Below, piece by piece: positions 46,777-55,874 of a stretch of 64,000 nt of DNA (position 1 is the stretch's first letter; the number at the start of each line of letters is the position of its first letter). Under the pieces are notes generated by a model, which was given only the letters and a program-made list of their open reading frames with translations, did not search any database and had not been told where the DNA came from. Source of the DNA: Lawsonia intracellularis PHE/MN1-00 (GTDB lineage: Bacteria > Desulfobacterota > Desulfovibrionia > Desulfovibrionales > Desulfovibrionaceae); contig NC_008011.1 of assembly GCF_000055945.1 (NCBI RefSeq), forward strand, positions 739,501 through 803,500, in the 5' to 3' direction. The translations under genes and the position numbers were made by a program.

Positions 46777-47205
46777 ATATTTTTATACCTTTTAAATAAA
46801 TATTGTAGCTATACGTTATTTTTACTATTATATTTAATTTTAATATTAAATATATTTTTTTACTGTATTTACTAATGAAACATATTGTGTATACTTAATG
46901 TTAGTATTATTTACTTATAAATATATAGTTTTATTACTACAAAATAATATAAAATTTGTTATTAATAATAGTTATAATACAATATATTTATGATAATAGA
47001 TAAGATATAGTACTATCGCTATAGTAAATATATAAAGTAATCTATTTAAGTTATATATAATTTATCTATTAGTACTGATAGCTGTTTTTAGTATTTATAT
47101 TATAAAAAATGTTAATGTAACATGAGATAGGTAAGATAAAGATACTTCTGCAAGGTCTATTATAAGACACATTTACTGCTACAAAACCTTTTAGGAGAAG
47201 CTAAC
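46777..47205. other. AT-rich spacer before the IHF/HU gene
   Basis: About 430 nt with no gene recognised. The ribosome site AGGAG for the following gene is at 47192-47196. The rest is low-complexity A/T sequence that should include its promoter. Confidence 0.55.
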
Positions 47206-47499
47206 ATGGCTATGACATTGACAAAAGCTGCTATCGCCAAAAAGATTTGTTCTAAGTCAAACATTAGTCAGCAGAGTGCAAAAAGGAGCTTAGATATTAT
47301 GCTTTCAATTATGAAAAAAGCACTCAAGACCGAACATGAAGTATTATTAAGTGGTTTTGGTAAATTTGAAACTTTCAAGAAAAAAACAAGAAAAGGTCGT
47401 AATCCTCAAACAGGCGAAGAAATAACTTTAAAAGAACATGATACCCTTACATTTCGTATTTCTCGAAAATTTAAAGAACATATGAAAAAATTACATTAA
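47206..47499 (+). CDS. HU/IHF-family nucleoid DNA-binding protein (IHF alpha-like)
   Basis: Architectural DNA-binding protein of 97 residues that bends DNA as a dimer. It begins MTLTKAAIAKKICSKSNISQ and has the dimer-core block EVLLSGFGKFETFKKKTRKG. The flexible arm carries the intercalating proline in RKGRNPQTGEEI. The C-terminus FRISRKFKEHMKKL matches IHF rather than HU. I infer IHF alpha, but HU or IHF beta cannot be excluded. It is monocistronic. Confidence 0.88.
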   Translation: MAMTLTKAAIAKKICSKSNISQQSAKRSLDIMLSIMKKALKTEHEVLLSGFGKFETFKKKTRKGRNPQTGEEITLKEHDTLTFRISRKFKEHMKKLH

Positions 47500-47517
47500 A
47501 AAAAAATCAATATTTAT

Positions 47518-47554
47518 ATCCATGAAGGCCAAGTAGAGTATGGCTTTCATGGAT
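47518..47554. terminator. Hairpin between convergent IHF-like and ZIP genes
   Basis: Fourteen-bp stem ATCCATGAAGGCCA/TGGCTTTCATGGAT with a single G-T pair and a 9-nt loop, 19 nt after the IHF-like stop and 28 nt past the ZIP-gene stop. No immediate U run on the plus strand. On the minus strand a T9 run follows about 12 nt away. It probably terminates or stabilises one or both transcripts. Confidence 0.6.
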
Positions 47555-47581
47555 TATAATGCATAGTAATAATATCCTGAC

Positions 47582-48388
47582 CTACCCTAATAAAACATCA
47601 AAACACATCATTACCACAAATCCTAAGATAATTGCCATACTGGAAGAATCTCCATTACCAGAAGCATAAGACTCTGGAACAACTTCTTCTACTACAACAA
47701 AAATCATAGCGCCTGCTGCAAAAGCCAATGCAAATGGTAGCAAAGTTGTTACAGTAGTGACAGCAAGCGCACCAATAATAACAGCAATAGGTTCAACAAT
47801 ACCGGAAAATAAACCAAAAAGAAAAGCTTTTTTACGTGAATAGCCTTCTCTTAATAATGGTCCAGAGACTGCAAGACCTTCAGGAATATTTTGTAATCCA
47901 ATACCTAACATTAAAGAAATCGCACTAGATAACGTAGCTTCTGGTGTTCCTAACCCTGCAGCACCAAAAACAACACCTACAGCTAACCCTTCAGGAATAT
48001 TATGTAATGTAATAGCAAGAACAAGCAATGTACTACGTGGTAACTTACTTTTTCTGCCATCTAGAACACCTTCTACAATATGAATGTGTGGGAGAATATA
48101 ATCAAGTAATCGAAGGAAAGCAGCACCTAAAATTACTCCTGAACCAACAGGCACTAATGACCATTTCCCAAGATACTCAGACATTTCTAGTGCAGGTTCT
48201 AAAAGTGACCAATAAGAGGCAGCAATCATAATGCCTCCAGCAAAGCCAAGCATTAAGTCAAGAGTACGTCTAGAAAACTCTTTAGATATAAAGACAACTG
48301 CAGCACCAACTGTAGTAAATCCCCAAATCACTATCCCTGCAAGGAGAGCCATTCCTATAGGAGTATTAAAAAATTGTTCTATTATCAT
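47582..48388 (-). CDS. ZIP-family divalent metal transporter (ZupT-like)
   Basis: Inner-membrane importer of zinc, iron or manganese; 268 residues with about eight membrane segments. The metal-site motifs are HNIPEGLAVGVVFG in TM4 and QNIPEGLAVSGPL in TM5, the paired xNxPEG pattern of the GufA/ZupT group. A histidine-containing loop DYILPHIHIVEG lies before TM4. The second motif has Gln in place of the first His, which is normal for GufA-type members. Metal preference cannot be set from sequence. It lies 67 nt downstream of mutM on the same strand. Confidence 0.88.
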   Translation of the reverse strand: MIIEQFFNTPIGMALLAGIVIWGFTTVGAAVVFISKEFSRRTLDLMLGFAGGIMIAASYWSLLEPALEMSEYLGKWSLVPVGSGVILGAAFLRLLDYILPHIHIVEGVLDGRKSKLPRSTLLVLAITLHNIPEGLAVGVVFGAAGLGTPEATLSSAISLMLGIGLQNIPEGLAVSGPLLREGYSRKKAFLFGLFSGIVEPIAVIIGALAVTTVTTLLPFALAFAAGAMIFVVVEEVVPESYASGNGDSSSMAIILGFVVMMCFDVLLG

Positions 48389-48455
48389 AGTAAATAACTA
48401 CGTTACCTATTTAGTTAAATAACACATATATTACCACAAAATAAAAAAATAAATT

Positions 48456-49295
48456 TCATTCATGTGATCCATTAATAGGCTGACAAGAAGAGCACCAGAC
48501 TGTCATCCTTCCCCCTATACGTGTTCCTTCCAAATCTTTTTTACAAACTACACAAGGCTTCCCAAAACGTCCATATACATTAAGTGAATTTTGAAAAGCA
48601 CCAACATTGCCATCAGCTGCCCTGTAATCTTTAATAGAACTACCACAACTTGCAATAGCTTCTAATAAAACTTCTTGCAATGCATGATAAAGTGTAGCTA
48701 TTGACTCCATAGATAACTGTGAAACAGTAGCCATAGGTGAAATTTGTGCACGAAAAAGACTTTCATCTGCATAAATATTTCCACATCCAGCAATTACTCT
48801 TTGATTCAGTAATAATGATTTAATATTACCTCTCCTACCCCGAAAACGTTCTATAAACGTTGAAACATCTATCTCTAACGGTTCTGGACCTAACGTATTC
48901 CAAAATGGCCATACTGGTTCTTCAGTTGTCGATAAGATACGGACATATCCAAATTTTCTTATATCTTCAAAAAAAATAGTATTACCATCATCAAGGGAAA
49001 AACTAACTCGTGTATGTGTGGTTGGACATCTATCTTGAGGATACACAAGAATACGTCCTGTCATCTTTAAATGAATACATAACGTATAAACATGACTATC
49101 TTTAATAACTAAAGGAATAAGAAGGAGCTTTCCTCTCCTAAAAGGTTTTCCAAATATAGCCCCAATAAGTACATCCAGAGATATATCTCCTTGTACAGAA
49201 TCTTGGTTATATACAGTATAGTTCAGACACATTCTGCCATTAATTATTGGTTCCAATGTTCGAACAATAGTTTCAACTTCTGGAAGTTCTGGCAT
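48456..49295 (-). CDS. mutM: Formamidopyrimidine-DNA glycosylase
   Basis: Base-excision-repair enzyme that removes 8-oxoguanine and nicks the abasic site; 279 residues. The N-terminus MPELPEVETIVRTLEP supplies the catalytic Pro1 and Glu2, and HLKMTGR holds the conserved Lys. The H2TH region contains GCGNIYADESLFRAQISP. The C-terminal zinc finger is CVVCKKDLEGTRIGGR...CSSC. All catalytic residues are present. Neighbours are a ZIP transporter downstream and a cupin upstream, with terminator-separated transcription. Confidence 0.96.
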   Translation of the reverse strand: MPELPEVETIVRTLEPIINGRMCLNYTVYNQDSVQGDISLDVLIGAIFGKPFRRGKLLLIPLVIKDSHVYTLCIHLKMTGRILVYPQDRCPTTHTRVSFSLDDGNTIFFEDIRKFGYVRILSTTEEPVWPFWNTLGPEPLEIDVSTFIERFRGRRGNIKSLLLNQRVIAGCGNIYADESLFRAQISPMATVSQLSMESIATLYHALQEVLLEAIASCGSSIKDYRAADGNVGAFQNSLNVYGRFGKPCVVCKKDLEGTRIGGRMTVWCSSCQPINGSHE

Positions 49296-49311
49296 ATCGA
49301 TATACTAATAA

Positions 49312-49344
49312 TTAAAAACCTTCTAAATAAAACTTTAGAAGGTT
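49312..49344 (-). terminator. Intrinsic terminator of the cupin gene
   Basis: Perfect 11-bp stem AACCTTCTAAA/TTTAGAAGGTT with a 6-nt loop. On the minus strand it is followed by UUUUU. It lies 26 nt past the cupin stop and just upstream of mutM. Confidence 0.88.
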
Positions 49345-49369
49345 CAAATGACTTTTAGTAAAAAATTAA

Positions 49370-49681
49370 CTAATGAGGGGTAACAGCTGCAATAGCAATC
49401 ATATCTGTATGTGCTCTTAACCCATGTGGTTCCCTAATATTACCAATCAAAATTTCACCTTTTTTAGCAGGGAATGTTCCATCTTCTTTAAGAAAAACAC
49501 CTTCTCCCTCAATAATATATATAGCAAGTTCACCATCTATATCACGATGATGAAGAGGTAATTCTTGCCCTTTTTTCAAATTAAAATTTAAAATATAAAA
49601 GCTTGAACCTTTATTAACCATTTGTTTTTTCATGCTGATATCATTAAATTCAGCATTTTCAATAATATTTAATGTGCGCAT
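49370..49681 (-). CDS. Small cupin-domain protein
   Basis: Single-domain cupin of 103 residues. The metal-binding motif 1 is FNLKKGQELPLHHRDIDGELAIYIIEGEG (two His and a Glu), and motif 2 includes GEILIGNIREPHGLRAH. Such stand-alone cupins bind a divalent metal and a small ligand or act as isomerases or dioxygenases. No substrate can be inferred from the neighbours. It begins MRTLNIIENAEFN; the ribosome site is a weak AGGGG. It is monocistronic, with its own terminator. Confidence 0.82.
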   Translation of the reverse strand: MRTLNIIENAEFNDISMKKQMVNKGSSFYILNFNLKKGQELPLHHRDIDGELAIYIIEGEGVFLKEDGTFPAKKGEILIGNIREPHGLRAHTDMIAIAAVTPH

Positions 49682-49833
49682 CTTATTACCCCTAAGCCTA
49701 TCTAAGGCTTATCATTATATTATAACTCTAGCTAGGAATTCTCCCCAAATGAACCATAATGTAAAAACATATTTTACTTTTTTACTTCATCAGTAAAAAT
49801 AAAAAATACCCTACAAATTAATAAAACTAGTAT

Positions 49834-49919
49834 TGGTACCGGGAGCGAGACTTGAACTCGCAAGGGGTTGCCCCCGGCGGATTTTGAGTCCGCTGCGTCT
49901 ACCATTCCACCATCCCGGC
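49834..49919 (-). tRNA. tRNA-Leu (anticodon CAA)
   Basis: Class II tRNA of 86 nt including an encoded CCA (49834-49836). The acceptor stem GCCGGGA pairs with TCCCGGT through a terminal G-U. The anticodon stem GCGGA/TCCGC carries loop CTCAAAA, giving anticodon CAA for UUG codons. The long variable arm is GGGGGCAACCCC and the T-arm is GCGAGTTCAAGTCTCGC. It is an island of high GC in AT-rich DNA. Confidence 0.95.
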
Positions 49920-49930
49920 TTTATTTAGTT

Positions 49931-49958
49931 TTTATGGTATAAATATCTCTTTGGTCAA
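49931..49958 (-). promoter_or_regulatory. Probable tRNA-Leu promoter
   Basis: On the minus strand TTGACC (49958-49953), a 16-nt spacer and CATAAA (49936-49931), with a start expected about 5 nt before the tRNA 5' end. The -35 is near-perfect and the -10 matches 4 of 6. Confidence 0.5.
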
Positions 49959-50020
49959 GTTTATAAATGCTAAAAAGAAAATGTTAACTAATTGCTATTA
50001 CAATTTTTAACTTTATATTA

Positions 50021-50290
50021 CTAACGGATATAATCTGGAATATTCAATATAAGGTTGCGTGTAAATGTAACCATTTTGTCTAGCATCCAAGGAAATGCTA
50101 CAAGAAGTGCAACAAAAATAGACACAACTTTAGGAATAAATGTTAATGTCATTTCTTGAATTTGTGTTGCAGTTTGAATAACACTCACAACTATGCCAAC
50201 AAAAAGTCCAATCCCCAACATTGGCATAGCCATTAACAAAGCCAACTCAATAGATTGTCTTGCAAAACCAATGACAAACTCTGGGGTCAT
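50021..50290 (-). CDS. fliQ: Flagellar export apparatus protein FliQ
   Basis: Small inner-membrane component of the flagellar type III export gate; 89 residues with two membrane helices (about 15-37 and 50-75). It contains ALLMAMPMLGIGLFVGIVVS and the typical VIQTATQIQEMTLTFIPK block. AAGGAG precedes the ATG. It is the last gene of the fliL-N-O-P-Q run. fliR, which usually follows fliQ, is absent here; the tRNA-Leu gene follows instead. Confidence 0.95.
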   Translation of the reverse strand: MTPEFVIGFARQSIELALLMAMPMLGIGLFVGIVVSVIQTATQIQEMTLTFIPKVVSIFVALLVAFPWMLDKMVTFTRNLILNIPDYIR

Positions 50291-50326
50291 AATTTTCTCC
50301 TTATAATAAAACTATTCCACAGTAGA

Positions 50327-51130
50327 TTATAATAAAAAGCTATTTACTAATGAGCCAATAAGTAAGTTCCAACCATCAATCATTACAAAAAGCAGTAGCT
50401 TAAAAGGCATAGAAACCATCATAGGAGGTAACATCATCATACCCATAGCAAGTAATACACTTGAGACAACCATATCTACTATAAGAAATGGTATATAAAT
50501 AAGAAACCCAATGATAAACCCTGTTTTTAATTCACTAATAACATAAGCAGCAGAAAGTAAAATTGTTGGGACATCATCTTTATTTTTGGGTTGTTCCATC
50601 CTAGCAATAGAGTAAAAAATAGATAGATCTTTCTCACGTGTATGTTTAAATAAAAACGTCCGTAATGGAGCTTGTGCACGTGTTAATGCTTCTGAAAAAC
50701 CTAAACGTTCATCCAAATACGGCTGTAGTGCTGTATCATTAATTTGTTTCCCAACAGGAAACATTATGATAACAGTCATAAAAATAGCTAAACTTGCAAG
50801 AATTTGGGTAGGCGGAATCTGCTGAATACCCATAGCTTGTCTAAGAAAATGAAATACTATAATAATTCTTGTAAAACTTGTAACAGTAAGCATAATGGCT
50901 GGTGCTAATGAAAGCACCGTTAACATAAACAAGATTTCTAATAATAAAGAAACTTTCTCAGGTTCTGTCTGTCCACCAGACAGTGTAAGTTGTAAATTAG
51001 GTATAGCTATGTCTTCTGCAGCTTGTATACTTAATGGAAAAAACAAGTTAACAGAAAGAAAGATAATAACACATATTATACAAATGGAATATTTTTCAGG
51101 AACTTTCAGAATCATGTTGCTCGGCCCCAT
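50327..51130 (-). CDS. fliP: Flagellar export apparatus protein FliP
   Basis: Export-gate core subunit of 267 residues. A cleavable hydrophobic leader near 14-36 is followed by TM blocks containing LSLAPAIMLTVTSFTRIIIV and FHFLRQAMGIQQIPPTQIL. The conserved central loop is FPVGKQINDTALQPYLD, and the C-terminal half has TGFIIGFLIYIPFLIVDMVV and MMMLPPMMVSMPFKLLLFVM. The start is uncertain: the ATG at 51130 overlaps fliO by 35 nt, and an ATG five codons later (51115) has a GAG nearby. Either is compatible. Confidence 0.94.
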   Translation of the reverse strand: MGPSNMILKVPEKYSICIICVIIFLSVNLFFPLSIQAAEDIAIPNLQLTLSGGQTEPEKVSLLLEILFMLTVLSLAPAIMLTVTSFTRIIIVFHFLRQAMGIQQIPPTQILASLAIFMTVIIMFPVGKQINDTALQPYLDERLGFSEALTRAQAPLRTFLFKHTREKDLSIFYSIARMEQPKNKDDVPTILLSAAYVISELKTGFIIGFLIYIPFLIVDMVVSSVLLAMGMMMLPPMMVSMPFKLLLFVMIDGWNLLIGSLVNSFLL

Positions 51131-51590
51131 TCAACAAGTGTTCAAAACCCTGAGCATCACGTTCATTATATAGTATAGTATCTTTTAATAAAATAATATT
51201 TTTCTCTGTAATACCAATCAAAAGGCGTCTATCTAAAAATTTTATAACAGCAAGACCCTTTTTTGCTCCAAGTGGTAACTGAGCTTCCATCCTTAGTGCA
51301 TCTCGAGGAAGAGCTGTAGGAGAAGGAATAAAATTAAATTTTCCATAACGGCGAACCAGCCAAACTGCTCCCCATAGACCAGCAAGTAATAAACACATAA
51401 AGCCTATTGCTTGAAAATAATTTCCCCATGAAAAAGTGGCATCTGCATGTGTTGCTACTTCATTTGCTGTATGGATCGCCTGATCTACGACTGTATCAAC
51501 CTTAGAAAACTTGTCTACATTACTTCCTTTATTTTCTTGGACAACAGCTATAGTAGAAAAAAGGGAAGAAATAAGATATAACCATGCCAT
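51096..51590 (-). CDS. fliO: Flagellar biosynthesis protein FliO
   Basis: Assembly factor for the FliP ring of the export gate; 164 residues. It has an N-terminal hydrophobic signal-like segment (1-18), a second membrane helix at about 55-76 (GFMCLLLAGLWGAVWLVRRY) and a basic cytoplasmic domain with LPLGAKKGLAVIKFLDRRLLIGITEKN, the FliO/FliZ pattern. FliO is poorly conserved, so position between fliN and fliP carries much of the weight. Its 3' end overlaps fliP by 35 nt. Confidence 0.85.
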   Translation of the reverse strand: MAWLYLISSLFSTIAVVQENKGSNVDKFSKVDTVVDQAIHTANEVATHADATFSWGNYFQAIGFMCLLLAGLWGAVWLVRRYGKFNFIPSPTALPRDALRMEAQLPLGAKKGLAVIKFLDRRLLIGITEKNIILLKDTILYNERDAQGFEHLLNGAEQHDSESS

Positions 51591-51615
51591 TGAATATAAT
51601 CCCCTTTTATCCCTT

Positions 51616-52110
51616 CTATGCTAACTGTTTTACACGTTCAATAGGACTAATAATATCTGTAAGCCTTACGCCAAACTTTTCATTTATAACAACAGCTTCA
51701 CCTCGTGCTACAAGTTTCCCATTAACAAAAACTTCTAGAGGCTCTCCTGCTAGCTTATTTAACTCAACAACAGAACCTTGTCCAAGCTGAAGAAGCTCAT
51801 TAATAAGAAGACGAGTACGCCCAAGCTCTGCAGAAACATCTAAGGGTATATCTAAAATAAAATCTAACTCTCGACGACTTCCCTCAGGTCTAGGAGTTCT
51901 TGCAATGTCTGTCATATCTTTAAACGTTGCTTCTATTGCATGTGAACCAAAACCTTTTTCCTTTTCTTCCTGAACAGCTTGTTGTTCTGTTTCTGCCAAA
52001 GCAGAAGCCCATGCATCAGCAAGCTCTTCTTCCTCAACTTTTGCAGATTCTTCCTCTGTTTTTTCAAGAGAGGCAGCCCATTCTGCTGCAAGCTCTTCTT
52101 CTGTAGCCAT
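51616..52110 (-). CDS. fliN: Flagellar motor switch protein FliN
   Basis: C-ring component that sets rotation direction and docks export substrates; 164 residues. The SpoA domain is C-terminal, with LDFILDIPLDVSAELGRTRL and VVELNKLAGEPLEVFVNGKL, then GVRLTDIISPIERVKQL. The N-terminal 75 residues are acidic and contain two copies of a Trp-containing motif (ELAAEWAASLEKTEEE at 6-21, ELADAWASALAETEQQ at 29-44), an apparent internal duplication. GAGG precedes the ATG. E. coli FliN is shorter (137 aa). Confidence 0.93.
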   Translation of the reverse strand: MATEEELAAEWAASLEKTEEESAKVEEEELADAWASALAETEQQAVQEEKEKGFGSHAIEATFKDMTDIARTPRPEGSRRELDFILDIPLDVSAELGRTRLLINELLQLGQGSVVELNKLAGEPLEVFVNGKLVARGEAVVINEKFGVRLTDIISPIERVKQLA

Positions 52111-52122
52111 AACTACCTCATA

Positions 52123-52692
52123 TTACTGAATAACAAAGTCTGTAAAGTATATCCGTACAACTCTTGGTTCTCCTAATATTTGATTAAGCCTAGATGCAAC
52201 TTCATTTTTTAATAAAACTTTTCCTTCTGCAGAAACAAGCTCATCTGAAGTTTTACTTGATAATAGTAAAATAATAGCATCTCTTACTCGTGCACTCTGT
52301 GTTAAAAGATTTGTTATAGCTTCTTCAGAACTTAATTCAACATCCATCCCTATTCTCAAATATTTACTCCCTGAAGGATCAGCAAGATTTACTGTAACAG
52401 AAGGAAGAGAGACAGGTTTTAAGAGTGGTTTTGGATCTGTAGGTGATGATCCTTTTCCTCCTTCTTTTTTATTAGCATTATCAGATTGCTCCTGCGATGT
52501 TCCAGGGTTACCCCCTCCCTCTAATAAATGCTTAAATGTTGCATCAGATCGTAAAAATAGCCACCAAGAAGCACCTGTAATCACACCTAGTAGTAATAAT
52601 AACACAAGTAAAATAATAAAAATTTTTAATCCAGAGCGCTTTTTTGGTTTTCCTCCTGTGTCATTATTTTCAGGTAATTCATCTACTGGCAT
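52123..52692 (-). CDS. fliL: Flagellar basal body protein FliL
   Basis: Inner-membrane protein supporting stator function; 189 residues. It has a cytoplasmic N-terminus rich in Lys and Arg, one membrane helix at about 24-46 (IFIILLVLLLLLGVITGASW), then a Gly/Ser/Asn-rich linker and the conserved periplasmic domain VTVNLADPSGSKYLRIGMDV. The end is RVVRIYFTDFVIQ, the expected terminus. AAGGAG lies 8 nt before the ATG and overlaps a 12-bp tandem repeat. It heads fliL-fliN-fliO-fliP-fliQ. Confidence 0.93.
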   Translation of the reverse strand: MPVDELPENNDTGGKPKKRSGLKIFIILLVLLLLLGVITGASWWLFLRSDATFKHLLEGGGNPGTSQEQSDNANKKEGGKGSSPTDPKPLLKPVSLPSVTVNLADPSGSKYLRIGMDVELSSEEAITNLLTQSARVRDAIILLLSSKTSDELVSAEGKVLLKNEVASRLNQILGEPRVVRIYFTDFVIQ

Positions 52693-52704
52693 TGAAATAC
52701 TCCT

Positions 52705-52728
52705 TCAAAGTCAATTTCAAAGTCAATT
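52705..52728. repeat. Exact 12-bp tandem duplication upstream of fliL
   Basis: Two adjacent exact copies of TCAAAGTCAATT (plus strand), lying 13-36 nt before the fliL ATG. The copy next to the gene runs into the AAGGAG ribosome site. Copy-number change would alter the leader length. Confidence 0.85.
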
Positions 52729-52833
52729 TACATCCCAATAGTAAAAATGATACCTATAAATAATACTCTACACTGTAGATAAATCAAGTAATAACTCTTT
52801 GATATTACAGTCGTAATAAAGAAAAAATTTCCT

Positions 52834-53535
52834 CTAATTGTTTAATCGATGCCCAAAAATACTTGTACCTATTCGAATAAGTGTTGCTCCCTCTTTTATA
52901 GCTTGGATATAATCATTTGACATTCCCATAGATAATTCTGGTAAAGTAATATCTAATAACACTTCTAATCTATCACGCAGCTCACGGAGCTTAGTAAAAT
53001 AACAAGAAACAACTTTTCCTTTATGAGTAATAGGAGGAAGACACATAAGACCACACAACTTAAGTTTAGGTAATGATAAAATAGTTTCTGCAAGAAAAGG
53101 TAACTCAGCTACTGTTATACCTGCTTTCTGTGGTTCATCTCCTATATTTACTTGAAGTAAAATTTTTTGACTTGGTCCATCCTCTGGAAGACGGGAAGAT
53201 AATAGTTTTGCTAACTTTATAGAATCAATAGTATGAATATACTCAAATTGACCAACAACATTCTTTATTTTATTTGTTTGAAGTCTTCCTGTGAAATGCC
53301 ACTCTATAGGCAGTCCAGAAAGTTCTGATTGTTTATATATAGCTTCCTGAACATAGTTTTCTCCAAAAGCTTTTTGTCCATAATTAAATACATTCACTAT
53401 TGTTTTTACAGGATGGAATTTTGAAATAGCAATAAGTTTTACTGATTTTTTATCACGTCCAGAGCTTACAACGGCTTGCTGAATTTGATCATGTAAAAAT
53501 TCTAATCGCTCTTTTAAAAATTCTTCAGATATCAT
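52834..53535 (-). CDS. yggS: YggS/PLPBP pyridoxal-phosphate homeostasis protein
   Basis: Cytoplasmic PLP-binding TIM-barrel protein of 233 residues that buffers pyridoxal phosphate and affects amino-acid pools. The PLP lysine lies in [13 protein letters not shown], with the conserved FGENYVQEA. Later blocks are [26 protein letters not shown], and [20 protein letters not shown]. These occur at family spacing and full length. Its ATGA start overlaps the era stop by 4 nt, so the two are translationally coupled. Confidence 0.93.
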   Translation of the reverse strand: MISEEFLKERLEFLHDQIQQAVVSSGRDKKSVKLIAISKFHPVKTIVNVFNYGQKAFGENYVQEAIYKQSELSGLPIEWHFTGRLQTNKIKNVVGQFEYIHTIDSIKLAKLLSSRLPEDGPSQKILLQVNIGDEPQKAGITVAELPFLAETILSLPKLKLCGLMCLPPITHKGKVVSCYFTKLRELRDRLEVLLDITLPELSMGMSNDYIQAIKEGATLIRIGTSIFGHRLNN

Positions 53536-54506
53536 CCTATTTCCTCTGTACCAAAACCAAGTTCATACAAAAACTGATTATCATTAATCCAACTTTCACG
53601 GACCTTTACCCATAACTCTAAATGTACTTTCTTCCCTAACAAAGCCTTAATTTCTTTACGTGCCATTGTTCCTATAGATTTAATCCTTTCGCCTGCTTGG
53701 CCAATGACCATAGCTTTATGTGAGGCTCTAGCTACATAAATGACAGCATATATCACCACTTGGTTCTTTCTAGATTCTTCATCCCATTTTTCTACTTCAA
53801 CAGCTACAGCATAGGGAACTTCTTGATATAACTGCTCAAATAACTTTTCCCGTATTATTTCTGCTACCATGAAACGCACTGGAACTGTAGAAAGTTGATC
53901 CTCAGGGAATATTGCCTCACCTTCAGGCAACTTCAAACAAATTGTATCTAATAATTTATCTGTACCATTTTTATAACGTGCTGAAATAGGAAAGATTTCT
54001 GCCGTTGGGAAATACTCTCCAAGTTTAGCTAACATTGGTAACATACGAGACTTATCATGAAATACATCAATTTTATTTACTACAATAACTATAGGACGTA
54101 CTTCTTGTCTCAAAACTTCAACAAAAGGCTCAATATCCCTATCCATAAGGTCAGGTTTTTTTAGATATAATCCACCATCTAAAACACAAACTATACTATC
54201 AGCAATAGCAAGACCTTGCCATGCAGATTGCAACATAAGCTTTCCAAGCTGACCCTGTACATGATTCTTTTCGGAACAAATTCCAGGTGTATCTAAAAAA
54301 ATAACTTGCATATCATCTTGTGTAAGAATTCCACCTATCTTATTTCTAGTTGTTTGAGGCTTTGAGGTTACAATAGCAACCTTTTGACCTACAAAGGTAT
54401 TTGTTAAGGTGGACTTCCCTGCATTTGGTGGACCTATAAGTGCTACCCAACCACAACGATATGTTTTTAATTTATCTCCAATATTACTGGATGACTGTGT
54501 ATTCAT
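53532..54506 (-). CDS. era: GTPase Era
   Basis: Ribosome-assembly GTPase binding the 3' end of 16S rRNA; 324 residues. G1 is [10 protein letters not shown]2 is [12 protein letters not shown]3 is DTPG, G4 is NKID and G5 is ISARYKNG. The C-terminal KH domain contains [20 protein letters not shown]. The length is slightly more than E. coli Era (301 aa) because of an N-terminal extension of about 10 residues. It ends in an ATGA overlap with yggS. Confidence 0.95.
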   Translation of the reverse strand: MNTQSSSNIGDKLKTYRCGWVALIGPPNAGKSTLTNTFVGQKVAIVTSKPQTTRNKIGGILTQDDMQVIFLDTPGICSEKNHVQGQLGKLMLQSAWQGLAIADSIVCVLDGGLYLKKPDLMDRDIEPFVEVLRQEVRPIVIVVNKIDVFHDKSRMLPMLAKLGEYFPTAEIFPISARYKNGTDKLLDTICLKLPEGEAIFPEDQLSTVPVRFMVAEIIREKLFEQLYQEVPYAVAVEVEKWDEESRKNQVVIYAVIYVARASHKAMVIGQAGERIKSIGTMARKEIKALLGKKVHLELWVKVRESWINDNQFLYELGFGTEEIG

Positions 54507-54732
54507 ATTAGTTACTTCATCACTCCTATAATTACTCTAAATACGTTAATAATATTGAGTAAGTAATGTTAACGTGACATAGTTATTCCATATATCTATA
54601 TATAGTTAATTATTTTATTCTATTCATTCCACTTGGGACGACATAAACGTTAAACAAGCTAACAACTATTAATCACCTTAAAAGTTAAGATGATCCTTCA
54701 ATTCTAAAACATGATTACATATATAAGACAAG

Positions 54733-55593
54733 TTAATTATGATTTTGGACCATAGCTCGTAATCGTATGACTCTATCATGAATATCGGGGTGGGTACTAA
54801 ATAAAGTAGCCATATTCCCACTAAACAATGGTGCAACAATAAATAATTCTGAAGTTGATGGATTACCTTGTTGCATTGGAATCTGTTGGTTCCAATTAAA
54901 AAGTTTTTCCAAAGCCCCTGCAAGAACAAGAGGTTTACCTGTAAGCTTTGCACCTGTTGCATCTGCTAAGTACTCTCGTGAACGAGAAATAGCAAATTGA
55001 ATGATTGTTGCAGCAATTGGTGCAAGTAATGCCATAGCTAATACTACAAGAGGATTTGAGTTTTCACCATCTTCATTGTGTTGTCCAAAACCAAAAATAG
55101 CTGTAAACTGTAATAAATTGGCAATAGAAACTATCGCCGAACCTATAACACTTGCTACTGTTTGAATAAGGATATCTCGGTTTGCAATATGTGCAACTTC
55201 GTGTGCTAAAACGCCTTTCAATTCTTCTGGAGATAAAATACGTATAATCCCTTCCGTAACAGCTACAACACTATGTTCTGGATCTCTACCTGTAGCAAAA
55301 GCATTTGGTGCATCTTCAGGAATAACCACAATCCGTGGCTTAGGTATACCTGCACTTTGTGCAAGCTCTTCTATCATAGTATGAATCATAGGTGCTTCAT
55401 CAAATGATAAAGGTTCTGCATTATACATACGTATAACAAAGCTATCAGAATACCAATAACTCCAAATATTCATAAGTAAAGCTAAACCAAAGGCAATAAT
55501 AAGGCCTGTCCTCCCACCTAACACCCCACCAATAACAATAAGTAAGCCAGAAAGGACTGCAAGTAGAATAAAAGTTTTTATTTGACTTGTCAC
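54733..55593 (-). CDS. htpX: Membrane zinc protease HtpX
   Basis: Stress-induced M48B endopeptidase of the inner membrane; 286 residues from a GTG start. Two N-terminal membrane helices (about 5-40) precede the zinc motif HEVAHIANRD, and two more hydrophobic segments follow. The third ligand lies in SRSREYLADATGAKL. The ATG at 55644 adds 17 residues (MDYMDCNTK...). I choose the GTG at 55593 because AAGGAG lies 10 nt upstream and HtpX proteins begin MTSQIKT. The adjacent era gene is unrelated. Confidence 0.93.
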   Translation of the reverse strand: MTSQIKTFILLAVLSGLLIVIGGVLGGRTGLIIAFGLALLMNIWSYWYSDSFVIRMYNAEPLSFDEAPMIHTMIEELAQSAGIPKPRIVVIPEDAPNAFATGRDPEHSVVAVTEGIIRILSPEELKGVLAHEVAHIANRDILIQTVASVIGSAIVSIANLLQFTAIFGFGQHNEDGENSNPLVVLAMALLAPIAATIIQFAISRSREYLADATGAKLTGKPLVLAGALEKLFNWNQQIPMQQGNPSTSELFIVAPLFSGNMATLFSTHPDIHDRVIRLRAMVQNHN

Positions 55594-55874
55594 AACTCTA
55601 ATACTCCTTAACAACAATTTTGTATTGCAATCCATATAATCCAAATTATCTTACTATAGTAAGAACAGGAATACATTTTGACAAGAATTAATAAGCTAAA
55701 CTTGATTCTTTAAGCATATTAGTTACCATTCAATCCTAGCCTAAAAGCTTTATTAATTATACTATACAAAGTAATTAGTTATATTGCTATGCATTAATTT
55801 ACCATATGTTATAGGATAACTTTGACAATGACTTATCCACCTATAATGATTATTGCCTTACTAAGGAGCTAGTT

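Noticed and set aside
52693-52833. Sigma-54 promoter (TGGCAC-N5-TTGC) before fliL
   Set aside because: No GG-N10-GC pattern in the correct position on the minus strand.
54678-54962. 94-codon leftward frame inside htpX
   Set aside because: It is in a different frame of the same strand within the well-supported htpX gene.
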